NCBI GenBank assembly: GCA_943788875.1
Contig: CALSSA010000009.1
Span: 124,001 to 188,000 of the forward strand
Direction: 5' to 3'
DNA: 64,000 nucleotides
Source of the DNA: an uncultured Pseudomonadales bacterium
Lineage (GTDB): Bacteria > Pseudomonadota > Gammaproteobacteria > Pseudomonadales > Porticoccaceae
Shown here piece after piece: positions 46,928-55,246 of the stretch. Positions within the stretch are counted from its first letter, which is position 1; each line of letters begins with the position of its first letter. The position numbers and the translations under genes were made by a program. The notes under the pieces are model-generated. The model had not been told where the DNA came from, did no database searches, and was given only the letters and a program-made list of their open reading frames with translations.

Positions 46928-47680
46928 ATGAAAGTACTGGTAGCCGTTAAGCGCGTTGTCGATTACAACGTCAAGGTTAGACCTAAGTCAGATAATACAG
47001 ATGTCGACTTGGCTAATGTCAAAATGTCCATTAATCCATTTTGTGAAATCGCCGTAGAAGAAGCGGTACGCCTAAAAGAGAAGGGCGTTGCCACTGAGAT
47101 CATTGCGGTTTCCGTAGGCCCTCAGCAGGCACAGGAGCAGTTGCGTACTGCACTGGCACTGGGTGCAGACCGCGCTATTCTGGTCAATACCGACGATGTG
47201 CTTGAGCCATTATCAATTGCTAAATGCCTGAAGGCTGTGTGTGATTCCGAATCCCCTGATATTGTTCTGATGGGCAAGCAGGCGATCGATGGAGATAACA
47301 ATCAGACCGGTCAAATGCTGGCAGCTCTGGCGGGCTATGGTCAGGCGACCTTTGCCTCTGAACTGGGACTGGAAGATGGTCAGGTCAGGGTTACCCGCGA
47401 AGTTGATGGTGGTCTTCAGACGCTGTCACTGAAGCTTCCTGCGATTGTGACTGCTGACCTGCGTCTCAATGAACCGCGCTACGCATCGCTGCCCAATATT
47501 ATGAAAGCCAAGAAAAAGCCTCTGGATATGTCGTCTCCGGCAGACCTGGGTGTTGATACTGCGGCTCGCGTCACTCTGTTGGGTGTTGAACTGCCTGCCG
47601 AGCGTCAAGCCGGTATTGTGGTAGAAGATATGGCCCAGCTAATGGATAAACTGAAAAACGAAGCCAAGGTGATCTCATGA
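46928..47680 (+). CDS. etfB: Electron transfer flavoprotein subunit beta
   Basis: 250 residues. [18 protein letters not shown] is the standard start, and the AMP-binding DGDNNQTGQ segment is present. ATG at 46928 has AAAGGG 6 bases upstream; the ATG at 46922 is too close to that site. Forms the FAD/AMP heterodimer ETF with EtfA, accepting electrons from acyl-CoA dehydrogenases. It overlaps etfA by four bases (ATGA). Confidence 0.95.
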   Translation: MKVLVAVKRVVDYNVKVRPKSDNTDVDLANVKMSINPFCEIAVEEAVRLKEKGVATEIIAVSVGPQQAQEQLRTALALGADRAILVNTDDVLEPLSIAKCLKAVCDSESPDIVLMGKQAIDGDNNQTGQMLAALAGYGQATFASELGLEDGQVRVTREVDGGLQTLSLKLPAIVTADLRLNEPRYASLPNIMKAKKKPLDMSSPADLGVDTAARVTLLGVELPAERQAGIVVEDMAQLMDKLKNEAKVIS

Positions 47681-48606
47681 GTAATTTAGTTATCGCTGAA
47701 CACGACAACAGCAACCTTAATGTTGCCACTCTTAACGCCATTACCGCAGCTCAGGCTATAGGCGGCGATATTGACATTCTGGTTGCCGGTACTGGCTGTC
47801 AGGACGCTGCAGCTCAGGCTGCGCTGGTTGCTGGTATCAACAAGGTATTGGTTGCTGACAGTGAAGCCTATGCCAACTTGTTGGCAGAAAATGTGGCTCC
47901 TCTGATTGCAGAGGTCGGTGCTGGCTACAGCCATATTCTAGCGACTGCCACCACCACAGCCAAGAATATCATTCCTCGCGCAGCCGCGTTGCTGGATGTT
48001 CAGGCTATCTCTGATATCAGCGCCGTGGTCAGTGATGACACGTTTAAGCGGCCGATCTATGCGGGCAATGTGATTGCTACTGTGCAGTCTTGCGATGCTA
48101 CTAAAGTGTTGACTGTTCGTGGCACAGCATTTGATGCCGCCGCAGCTGAGGGTGGTTCTGCTAGCATCGAAGCCGTGGCTTCAGCTCATAATTCTGAGTT
48201 GTCTTCATTTGTGGGTGAGGAAGTTGCTGTATCTGATCGCCCTGAGTTAACCGCAGCTGAGATTGTTATCTCAGGTGGTCGCGGTATGGGCAATGGTGAA
48301 AACTTCCATATGCTTTACAGTATTGCCGATAAACTTGGTGCCGCTGTCGGCGCATCCCGCGCTGCGGTTGATGCGGGTTTTGTTCCCAATGATATGCAGG
48401 TAGGGCAGACCGGTAAGATCGTCGCGCCTGACCTCTATGTTGCTGTGGGTATCTCTGGTGCTATCCAGCATCTGGCTGGTATGAAGGACAGCAAGGTAAT
48501 TGTTGCGATCAATAAAGACGAAGAGGCGCCTATTTTTTCGGTTGCTGACTATGGTCTGGTTGCTGATCTGTTTACGGCACTGCCTGAGTTTGAAGCCAGT
48601 CTTTAA
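47677..48606 (+). CDS. etfA: Electron transfer flavoprotein subunit alpha
   Basis: 309 residues; carries the FAD. The signature VSGGRGMG-like [14 protein letters not shown] and the C-terminal [21 protein letters not shown] are visible. Translationally coupled to etfB. The divergent ETF-QO gene completes the route from fatty acid and amine oxidation to the respiratory chain. Confidence 0.96.
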   Translation: MSNLVIAEHDNSNLNVATLNAITAAQAIGGDIDILVAGTGCQDAAAQAALVAGINKVLVADSEAYANLLAENVAPLIAEVGAGYSHILATATTTAKNIIPRAAALLDVQAISDISAVVSDDTFKRPIYAGNVIATVQSCDATKVLTVRGTAFDAAAAEGGSASIEAVASAHNSELSSFVGEEVAVSDRPELTAAEIVISGGRGMGNGENFHMLYSIADKLGAAVGASRAAVDAGFVPNDMQVGQTGKIVAPDLYVAVGISGAIQHLAGMKDSKVIVAINKDEEAPIFSVADYGLVADLFTALPEFEASL

Positions 48607-48626
48607 ATAGCTAGTCACGCGATATA

Positions 48627-48657
48627 TAAAAAAAGGCCCTTAGTTGGGCCTTTTTTT
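48627..48657 (+). terminator. Terminator after etfA
   Basis: Stem AAGGCCC/GGGCCTT with TTAGTT loop, A- and T-runs; also positioned to serve the convergent ECF operon. Confidence 0.82.
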
Positions 48658-48683
48658 ATAGCTGAATTATTTTAATCTGTTGT

Positions 48684-49226
48684 TTATTGCTTTGCTGATG
48701 ACTGTCTCTGCCGTTTGATTTCGTCTAGAAACTCACGCCGCTCCTCTGCGGTCATCTTCTTAACTTTTTCGCGTATCTCCCTCTGCTTGGCAGGGGAGAG
48801 CTGCGGCTGTTGGCGCATTTTTTCAGTTAGCTTACGCCGCTCTTCTGGACTCATATTTTTCCAATGATGGCGCAACTTTTCACGTTTGTGCAGCGGTAAC
48901 TGATCAAAACGCTGCTGTGCCTTGCGCACTTTTCTGCGCTCTACTGGCTTCATATTGTTCCAGTGTTCGGCCTGAGCCTTAAAATGCTTGCGCTCTTCTG
49001 GACCCGCTGTGCGAGCTTTGTCTATTAGCATGAGCTGTCGTTGAGGCCCGAGCCTGTCCCAATTATTGGCGAATGGGGCCAGAGTTTCTTGGAGTTCCTC
49101 AGGTAGTTTGGCAAAATCGGCGGGCTCCTGGGCACTGGCAAAAGAGGTAAGAAATGCGCAGGCCAGACCTAGTAGCCACAGTCGTTTTTTAGTAGGACGA
49201 GATTGATAATTATTTATATAAGTCAT
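48684..49226 (-). CDS. DUF3106/CpxP-like periplasmic protein, last gene of ECF operon
   Basis: 180 residues. N-terminal signal peptide (LWLLGLACAFLTSFASA, cleavage near 32). The mature part is a chain of basic helices with a recurring motif of the type NM.P.ERRK (PVERRKVRKA, SPEERRKLTE, TAEERREFLD), like DUF3106 and LTxxQ/CpxP proteins. Often found in sigma-factor operons. It starts 3 bases after the TM protein gene. Possible envelope sensor or metal-responsive adaptor; the function is not known. Confidence 0.78.
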   Translation of the reverse strand: MTYINNYQSRPTKKRLWLLGLACAFLTSFASAQEPADFAKLPEELQETLAPFANNWDRLGPQRQLMLIDKARTAGPEERKHFKAQAEHWNNMKPVERRKVRKAQQRFDQLPLHKREKLRHHWKNMSPEERRKLTEKMRQQPQLSPAKQREIREKVKKMTAEERREFLDEIKRQRQSSAKQ

Positions 49227-49229
49227 CAG

Positions 49230-49562
49230 TTAACTGGTTCCATTCTGATCTGTCTCGGCCAGCCAGTAATAAAAGTCGAGATCTTCATAGAATTCAATGC
49301 TGTCGCCGATGATGATCTCGCTAGCGAGCTGGTTGTCTAGTTCCGTATTGTCTGGCTGGATGATCAGCACCATGGCGATTAGTGCTGAGGCCATTGAGGC
49401 GCCCATGACGGGCCACAGAAATTTGCCTGATTTTGCTTTTGTCTGCGCCAGAGCGCGGTTTCTGGCCTGAGCTAGACGGAATATTTCTGGTGCGCCAGTC
49501 GTTTCTTCAAGGGTATGCAGTTCATCCCTCAGTTCGGCTTCAAATTTACTGTATTTAGTCAT
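49230..49562 (-). CDS. Single-pass membrane protein, probable anti-sigma factor
   Basis: 110 residues: a cytoplasmic helical N-terminus (1-48), one membrane helix (about 50-68, VMGASMASALIAMVLIIQP) and an acidic periplasmic tail. Overlaps the sigma factor gene by 8 bases. Size, topology and position fit an anti-sigma factor (DUF3619-like). No sequence family was confirmed. Confidence 0.65.
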   Translation of the reverse strand: MTKYSKFEAELRDELHTLEETTGAPEIFRLAQARNRALAQTKAKSGKFLWPVMGASMASALIAMVLIIQPDNTELDNQLASEIIIGDSIEFYEDLDFYYWLAETDQNGTS

Positions 49563-50169
49563 TGCGGTAATCCTCCAGCATCTCTCTCAATGAATGCATG
49601 GCTCTTGAATAATGGGTTTTTACGCTACCTTCTGAGCATTGCATGGCAGCGGCAGTTTCAATGGTGCTTAATCCCTCCCAGCAGCGCAGCATAAATGCCT
49701 GGCGCTGACGGTTAGGTAGTTGCTGCACAGACTGATCGAGTCTGGCGATGCGCTGGCTGCGCATAAGCATCTGGTCAGGTGTTTCAGAGGCCCTCCCAGG
49801 AGTGCTGTCTGCTGGATCATAAAACTGCTGATTCTCATCTGTAGTCTGCGACTTTGACCAGACAAATACTTTGTCACGGATGGCTTTACGACGGTAATAG
49901 TCGGTCAGCTTACTGCTCAGGATTCGATAGAATAAAGGTTTCCATTCCCCGGCAGTTTTATCGGAATACTTCTCTACCAACTTGTACATGGCATCCTGCA
50001 CTATATCCAGTGCAGTATCGGCATTGCCGGTATTTATCCTCGCCATATGAAAGGCGCGGCGTTCGATAAATTTTAAAAATTCCTCAACAGTACTGTAGGA
50101 CGGCGGGGCAGTCGTCAGATCAGCAATGCTGTCCTGGCGACGAGGTGCTTTGTCAGCCTGCAGTTTCAT
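49555..50169 (-). CDS. ECF-type RNA polymerase sigma factor
   Basis: 204 residues. Region 2 (DTALDIVQDAMYKLVEKYSD) and region 4 helix-turn-helix (LPNRQRQAFMLRCWEGLSTIETAAAMQCSEGSVKTHYSRAM) are clear. It has an extra N-terminal 30 residues and an insert of about 25 residues between the two regions (SQTTDENQQFYDP). Expected to be held by the membrane protein encoded next and to control this operon. Confidence 0.92.
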   Translation of the reverse strand: MKLQADKAPRRQDSIADLTTAPPSYSTVEEFLKFIERRAFHMARINTGNADTALDIVQDAMYKLVEKYSDKTAGEWKPLFYRILSSKLTDYYRRKAIRDKVFVWSKSQTTDENQQFYDPADSTPGRASETPDQMLMRSQRIARLDQSVQQLPNRQRQAFMLRCWEGLSTIETAAAMQCSEGSVKTHYSRAMHSLREMLEDYRND

Positions 50170-50175
50170 TGTGTT

Positions 50176-50664
50176 CTAGTAGCCTTCGTCATAGATATCA
50201 TTGAGCAGATACATTATCCCCAGCCATTCTAAATAGTCATTATCATGATCGTGGCGATCATGATGTCTGTAGTGACCAATATGATACTTTCGATAATGAC
50301 GCTGATGGCGATCATAATGTCGCGCCGGGCCATAATGATGTATGTAGACCTCTCTGGTATTTACCAGCCGATGATTGTAACGATTGTTGTTAACCCAGTT
50401 TCTGTGGCGCTGCTGGGCAACTCTATGTTTTTTGACTCTGTGTTTAACGGCTCGGTAATCGGTTCTTACAATATGTTTGGCATGTTTGTCTCTGACTGAA
50501 GCTCTATGTCTGTCATCAGTTCGACGATGCTCCCTGTGATGTTGCCACTGCTGCTCATGCTTATGGTAGCCCTTGTGTTTCTTATCGGCTGATGTGGCGA
50601 CAGCATTTAGGGGAAACGTCAGCATGGCAATAACGGCGGTGCTGATAATGACGGTTCTTTTCAT
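50176..50664 (-). CDS. Histidine-rich secreted protein, first gene of ECF operon
   Basis: 162 residues. Signal peptide MKRTVIISTAVIAMLTFPLNA, then a mature part unusually rich in His and Arg, with HH, HRH and RHH clusters spread over residues 30-145, ending in a non-His helix (DYLEWLGIMYLLNDIYDEGY). Likely periplasmic, possibly metal-binding. Shares general traits with RcnB-like proteins but no family is recognised. It has a strong ribosome site (AAAGGAG) and lies 6 bases before the sigma gene. Confidence 0.8.
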   Translation of the reverse strand: MKRTVIISTAVIAMLTFPLNAVATSADKKHKGYHKHEQQWQHHREHRRTDDRHRASVRDKHAKHIVRTDYRAVKHRVKKHRVAQQRHRNWVNNNRYNHRLVNTREVYIHHYGPARHYDRHQRHYRKYHIGHYRHHDRHDHDNDYLEWLGIMYLLNDIYDEGY

Positions 50665-50694
50665 GTCGATCTCCTTTGTTCACTGCATAATAGA

Positions 50695-50716
50695 ACGCGG
50701 CTGCCGCTATTCGGTT
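50695..50716 (-). promoter_or_regulatory. Possible ECF-type promoter of the His-rich/sigma operon
   Basis: On the minus strand AAC and CGT elements are separated by 16 bases, the spacing typical of ECF promoters. They lie about 30 bases before the ATG, in a 67-base gap after xthA. Autoregulation is inferred. Confidence 0.35.
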
Positions 50717-50731
50717 GACTGCTATGTCAAT

Positions 50732-51556
50732 TTAAAGCGTAAAGTCAGCCCAGATAGGGCAGTGATCTGAAGGCTTTTCCGATGCCCGCGCCTCAAAGTC
50801 TATGCCTGTATCTTGCAACTGGTGCATTGCAGCATGGGAGGCCAGTATAAGATCAATGCGCAGCCCGCTCTTGGGGTCCTGCTCAAACCCGCGGCTGCGA
50901 TAGTCAAACCAGCTGTAGGATCTTGTGTCTTCTGCGTTCATGGATCTGTAGCTATCCTGCAGTCCCCAGTCGCAGAGGCGCTGCAGCCATTCACGCTCTT
51001 CGGGCAGAAAGGCGCATTTTCCGGTCTTCAGCCAGCGTTTGGCATTTTCCGGCTTGATACCAACATCTATATTTGCGGCGGCTACATTCATATCCCCCAT
51101 CACCACTACTTTATCTTCTGGGGTGAAGTTATCTTGCAGATACGTTAGCAGGTCAGCGTAAAACTTCTGTTTGGCGGGAAACTTGGTTGGGTGGGCTCGA
51201 CCTTCGCCCTGAGGGAAATAACCGTTGATAACATGGATACTGTCGCCATTGATACTGTATTCACCATGAATCATGCGTCGCTGGGCTTCAGCATCATCAC
51301 TGGGGTAGCCTCGAGTAATTTTACTAGCAGTGATCTTACTCAAGAGAGCCACGCCATAATGACCTTTTTGGCCGTGGATATCGACGGCATAACCCATATC
51401 TGCAATGGCCTCAAAAGGGAATTCCTCATCGCTGACTTTGGTTTCCTGAAGTCCGATAATATCCGGACTGTGTTGATCAATGACCGCCTGCAGTTGATGC
51501 AGACGAGCACGCAGACCATTGACGTTAAATGAAATAATACGAGTTTTAATAGTCAC
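50732..51556 (-). CDS. xthA: Exodeoxyribonuclease III
   Basis: AP endonuclease / 3'-phosphatase / 3'-5' exonuclease of base excision repair. 274 residues. Metal and catalytic motifs are present: IGLQETKVSDEEFP (Glu), GDMNVAAANIDVG (Asp/Asn) and SDHCPIWADF (Asp-His). It lies 12 bases after prc on the same strand. Confidence 0.95.
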   Translation of the reverse strand: MTIKTRIISFNVNGLRARLHQLQAVIDQHSPDIIGLQETKVSDEEFPFEAIADMGYAVDIHGQKGHYGVALLSKITASKITRGYPSDDAEAQRRMIHGEYSINGDSIHVINGYFPQGEGRAHPTKFPAKQKFYADLLTYLQDNFTPEDKVVVMGDMNVAAANIDVGIKPENAKRWLKTGKCAFLPEEREWLQRLCDWGLQDSYRSMNAEDTRSYSWFDYRSRGFEQDPKSGLRIDLILASHAAMHQLQDTGIDFEARASEKPSDHCPIWADFTL

Positions 51557-51568
51557 TAGGGTTTTGGC

Positions 51569-53671
51569 TCACTTAGTTGATTTTTTATTGACCTGCGCCA
51601 ACTGAGGCTGGCCAGTTTTTTTAAGTCTAGCTTGTAGGAGTATTTGGTCGGTCAAAATATAACCTGCTTCCTGCAATAACGGATCAGATTCAGCAATATC
51701 TTCCTTTTCGGGATCCTCTGCCTCTTTCCAGGTTGTAATATCGATATAGGGCTTCAGGCCTTTTTTGCTGCGGCGGGTATTTTCGAGGCTAAACAGCTCA
51801 GTATCCCATTTTGCGCTGCGCTCTCGGCGTTTTTCAATATTGAGAGACAGTGCCTGGTCCTGATCCCAGCTTTTGGTCAGGGCAAGCATATCAACCAGAT
51901 TGGCGTAGTCGGGATTGGCCGCACTGCGCCGCTGGTGGGCTTTGGTCAGGGGCAGGATAAAACCCTCGAGCTCAGTGCTATTGGTATGGGGGACGCCGCG
52001 AATTTGATCCCAGGGCAGGGCGTTGTCCTGATGACTTTCACCGACCTCTTCTGGGTCGTAGGCGGACGGGAACGCAATATCTGGAAGGACACCGCGATGT
52101 TGGGTGCTATCTCCGGAGACGCGATAGAATTTGGATATGGTCAGTTTTAGCTGGCCGCTGCTGAGTCCAGTCACATCCTGCACTGTTCCCTTGCCATAGC
52201 TTCGACTGCCAACAACCAACGCGCGGCCATAATCTTGCAGGGCGCCGGCGAAAATCTCAGAAGCTGAGGCGCTTAACCGATTAATCATTACAAGCATAGG
52301 GCCATTGTAGAGGGCAGGCTTCGTGGCTCTCTGATTGCGGTAGATGCGCTGATTTGAGTCACGGATCTGCACCACTGGACCGCGGTCAATAAACAGGTCG
52401 GTCAGTGCTGTAGCTTCAAATAACGAACCGCCACCATTGTTGCGGAGGTCTAAAACAATGCCATCGACCTGTTGCTCAGTCAGGTCGATTAGCAGTTTGC
52501 TCACATCTCTGGTGGTACTTTTATAATCTGGATCACGGTTGCGGTAAGCTTCAAAGTCGAGATAAAAGGCGGGGATATCAATGACCCCGAGCTTGTAGGT
52601 TTGACCTTCCTGCTCTATTTCAAGGATCTTGCTCTGGGCGGATTTGTCTTCCAATTTTACCTTGTCGCGAACTATGGATATCAAGACCGTACTATCTGCA
52701 GCCTCACCTTTGCCCGGAATGACTTCCAGACGTACGGTAGAGTCTTTGGCTCCTCGGATCAGATCAACCACTTCATCGAGGCGCCAGCCGACCACGTCGA
52801 CAATTTCCTCGTCATCCTGACCTACACCGATAATTTTATCTTCGGCTTTAAGAATGTCCTGCAAATCTGCTGGGCCACCAGGAATAATCCGTACCACTTT
52901 GGTATGTTCGTCTTCAGTGGTAAGTTCGGCGCCAATGCCTTCGAGAGACAGAGACATATTTATTTGAAAGTTTTCTGTGGTGCGCGGTGAGAAATAAGAG
53001 GTGTGTGGATCATATAGCGTAGCCAGCGCATTGACGTATAACTGGAACACGTCTTGGCTGTCACGCTGCTTGAACTGTTTTATTTGATTCTCGTAGCGCT
53101 TGATTAATAACTCTCGTGCCTTGGCGTCTTCTTTATCATTGAGCAGCAGGCGAATCATTGAGTCTCTGATCCGTTTGTGCCAGAACACCTCTGCCTCGGC
53201 AGCGTCACTTAACCATTCGCGTTCATCACCATCCAATACCAGGCTGTCATCGCCTGTATAATCAAAGGATCGCTCGGCTTCTTGGAGCAGGGCGATATTC
53301 CATTTTAGCTGAGCCGTCGCTCGTTCACGCAGGCGATTAAAGATAACAAAACCCGGTTTGACATCACCCCGTTTGGCCAGATCATCAAGCTTGGTTTGCC
53401 ACTGATTAAATTCATTGATATCAGACTGAAGGAAATAGCTTTTTAGTGGGTCCAGTTGATCAATGTATTGTTCCAGATAGCGTTTGGACAATTCATCGTC
53501 AATCTTCTGTCCACGATAGTGGCGGGTGGCCAGACGATCAAAAATTTCCCGGTACAGTGCTGTCTGTTCCGATTGTTTTTCGATAGGACTGATTTCATTG
53601 TCGGAGGCTGTGGAGATAAACCCGAGGCTGGCGCAAATAATAATCAGGGACGCGACTAAAGCACGATGCAT
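51569..53671 (-). CDS. prc: Tail-specific protease (Prc)
   Basis: Periplasmic C-terminal processing protease, 700 residues from the ATG at 53671 (MHRALVASLIIICASLG signal peptide). Fifteen more upstream codons to 53716 would spoil the signal. N-terminal domain, PDZ (VRIIPGGPADLQDILKAEDKIIGVG), and the S41 domain with Ser in RLSASASEIFAGAL and Lys in GSRSYGKGTVQ. C-terminal DUF3340-like part (HTNSTELEGFILPLTKAH) is typical of Prc. Cleaves misfolded and lipoprotein targets and processes PBP3 in E. coli. Confidence 0.95.
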   Translation of the reverse strand: MHRALVASLIIICASLGFISTASDNEISPIEKQSEQTALYREIFDRLATRHYRGQKIDDELSKRYLEQYIDQLDPLKSYFLQSDINEFNQWQTKLDDLAKRGDVKPGFVIFNRLRERATAQLKWNIALLQEAERSFDYTGDDSLVLDGDEREWLSDAAEAEVFWHKRIRDSMIRLLLNDKEDAKARELLIKRYENQIKQFKQRDSQDVFQLYVNALATLYDPHTSYFSPRTTENFQINMSLSLEGIGAELTTEDEHTKVVRIIPGGPADLQDILKAEDKIIGVGQDDEEIVDVVGWRLDEVVDLIRGAKDSTVRLEVIPGKGEAADSTVLISIVRDKVKLEDKSAQSKILEIEQEGQTYKLGVIDIPAFYLDFEAYRNRDPDYKSTTRDVSKLLIDLTEQQVDGIVLDLRNNGGGSLFEATALTDLFIDRGPVVQIRDSNQRIYRNQRATKPALYNGPMLVMINRLSASASEIFAGALQDYGRALVVGSRSYGKGTVQDVTGLSSGQLKLTISKFYRVSGDSTQHRGVLPDIAFPSAYDPEEVGESHQDNALPWDQIRGVPHTNSTELEGFILPLTKAHQRRSAANPDYANLVDMLALTKSWDQDQALSLNIEKRRERSAKWDTELFSLENTRRSKKGLKPYIDITTWKEAEDPEKEDIAESDPLLQEAGYILTDQILLQARLKKTGQPQLAQVNKKSTK

Positions 53672-53923
53672 AATGTTTTTCCTTGTCTTGGGCTGAGAGT
53701 TTAGCAAGAACTCCAATTACTGAATATAGACCACGGGAGAGTTTGTTAAATCCCATAATAGCCGATGGGAGAGCTTTAGAGTCATATCCCCATTTATCAT
53801 GTCCTCTAATCTCAATTAGTGGACATAGCTAGACAGTAGATAAATAGCCTGATACAGTACTTTCTAGCCGAAACCCACCGTTAACAGTGCCTGTAGCCCC
53901 TTAGTCAGGATTTAGAGCCGCCC

Positions 53924-55201
53924 ATGTCGAAACAGTTTAAAGCCACCCCGTTGTTTGATGCCCACAAAGCTTTTGTTCGGCTACCCATGGGTATGGCAAT
54001 GTTTGACGACTACCCGGACTCAAAACAATTTATCCTTGCTCTTAGTGAAACCATTCCTGAGGTCCGTGAAGATGTTTTGCACACACAGTCATTCCTCAAA
54101 AGCTACAGCAGGAAATCTGAAGCAACCTTTAGAGGCTACCGCAATGAAGTTGAGCGCCTGCTGCTGTGGGCCTGGACCGTGGCTAATAAGTCGGTTATCC
54201 AGCTTAAGCGCCCTGATTTAGAGGCTTACTTTGATTTTGTTCATGGCCCGAGTGCCAGCTGGGTGGCGAGCTCGGTGCAAGATCGATTTAAAATTATCGG
54301 CGGAGAGTCCCGTCAAAATGAAAATTGGCGGCCATTTGCCGCGAAAATCGCTAAGGAAGACCGTGCTGAGGCGCTGGCTGAAGGTCTAAGCCTGGAAATC
54401 AGCACAGACGGGCACCTGTTATCCCATGAGGCGATGAAAATCTGTTATTCGGCGATTTCCTGCTTCTATGACTATCTGACCGATGAAGGCTATGCCTTTG
54501 GTAATCCAATACCGGCGATTCGCAAACAATCTGCCTACCTTATTAAAGGTGCCACCCAGAAAAATATTAAACGACTGTCTGACCTGCAATGGGAAACAGT
54601 GCTGGAATGTGCCCAGACCGCTGCCGACAATGACCAATCCCATGAGCGCACCCTATTTATTATCGCCATGCTTAAAACCCTGTATTTGCGGGTGTCAGAG
54701 CTATCCGAGCGATCCAACTGGCAGCCCGCCTGGAAGCATTTCTGGCAGGATAGTGACGGCAATCAATGGCTCAAGGTGCTGGGTAAGGGTAATAAGATAA
54801 GAGATATCTCTGTGCCAAGTGCCCTTTTCCCTTATATTCAGCGTTATCAGAAGTACCGCGCCAGCCTTAACCCTAATTTTGGTGTTAACTCAGCACTGGT
54901 GGCCAAGAATCGTGGCGCTGGTGGCATGACGTCGCGGCAGCTGCGGCGCATAGTACAGCAGGGATTTGATCTGGCGTACGAAAAAATGCGCGCAGAGGGA
55001 TTTACTGATGAAGCCAAAGCCCTGCGCGAGGCAACTACCCATTGGCTCAGGCACACAGGTGCATCCCAGGATATCGCCACCAGGCCACTCAAGCATATGG
55101 CGGACGACCTGGGTCATGCTAGCATGGGCACTACAGATCAGGTGTATATCCAGTCAGACATGAAAGAGCGCGCACGCTCAGGCAAAAACAGAGAAGTTTA
55201 A
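53924..55201 (+). CDS. Orphan tyrosine recombinase (phage-integrase family)
   Basis: 425 residues. N-terminal SAM-like DNA-binding domain (FLKSYSRKSEATFRGYRNEVERLL, residues 57-80) and a C-terminal catalytic domain with R256, K288, H373-x-x-R376, H398 and nucleophile Y408. All active-site residues are present. No excisionase, phage gene, att repeat or tRNA was seen beside it. It is longer than XerC/D (300) and has an insert near residues 120-165. It may be a remnant of an integrated element or a housekeeping recombinase of this group. Confidence 0.85.
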   Translation: MSKQFKATPLFDAHKAFVRLPMGMAMFDDYPDSKQFILALSETIPEVREDVLHTQSFLKSYSRKSEATFRGYRNEVERLLLWAWTVANKSVIQLKRPDLEAYFDFVHGPSASWVASSVQDRFKIIGGESRQNENWRPFAAKIAKEDRAEALAEGLSLEISTDGHLLSHEAMKICYSAISCFYDYLTDEGYAFGNPIPAIRKQSAYLIKGATQKNIKRLSDLQWETVLECAQTAADNDQSHERTLFIIAMLKTLYLRVSELSERSNWQPAWKHFWQDSDGNQWLKVLGKGNKIRDISVPSALFPYIQRYQKYRASLNPNFGVNSALVAKNRGAGGMTSRQLRRIVQQGFDLAYEKMRAEGFTDEAKALREATTHWLRHTGASQDIATRPLKHMADDLGHASMGTTDQVYIQSDMKERARSGKNREV

Positions 55202-55204
55202 AAT

Positions 55205-55230
55205 ACTGTTATATTTCATATATATACAGT
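55205..55230. terminator. AT-rich hairpin between recombinase and octaheme genes
   Basis: ACTGT...ACAGT stem of about 10 pairs with one mismatch between convergent genes; no GC core, so terminator activity is uncertain. Confidence 0.35.
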
Positions 55231-55246
55231 GTTTATATAAAGTAAA

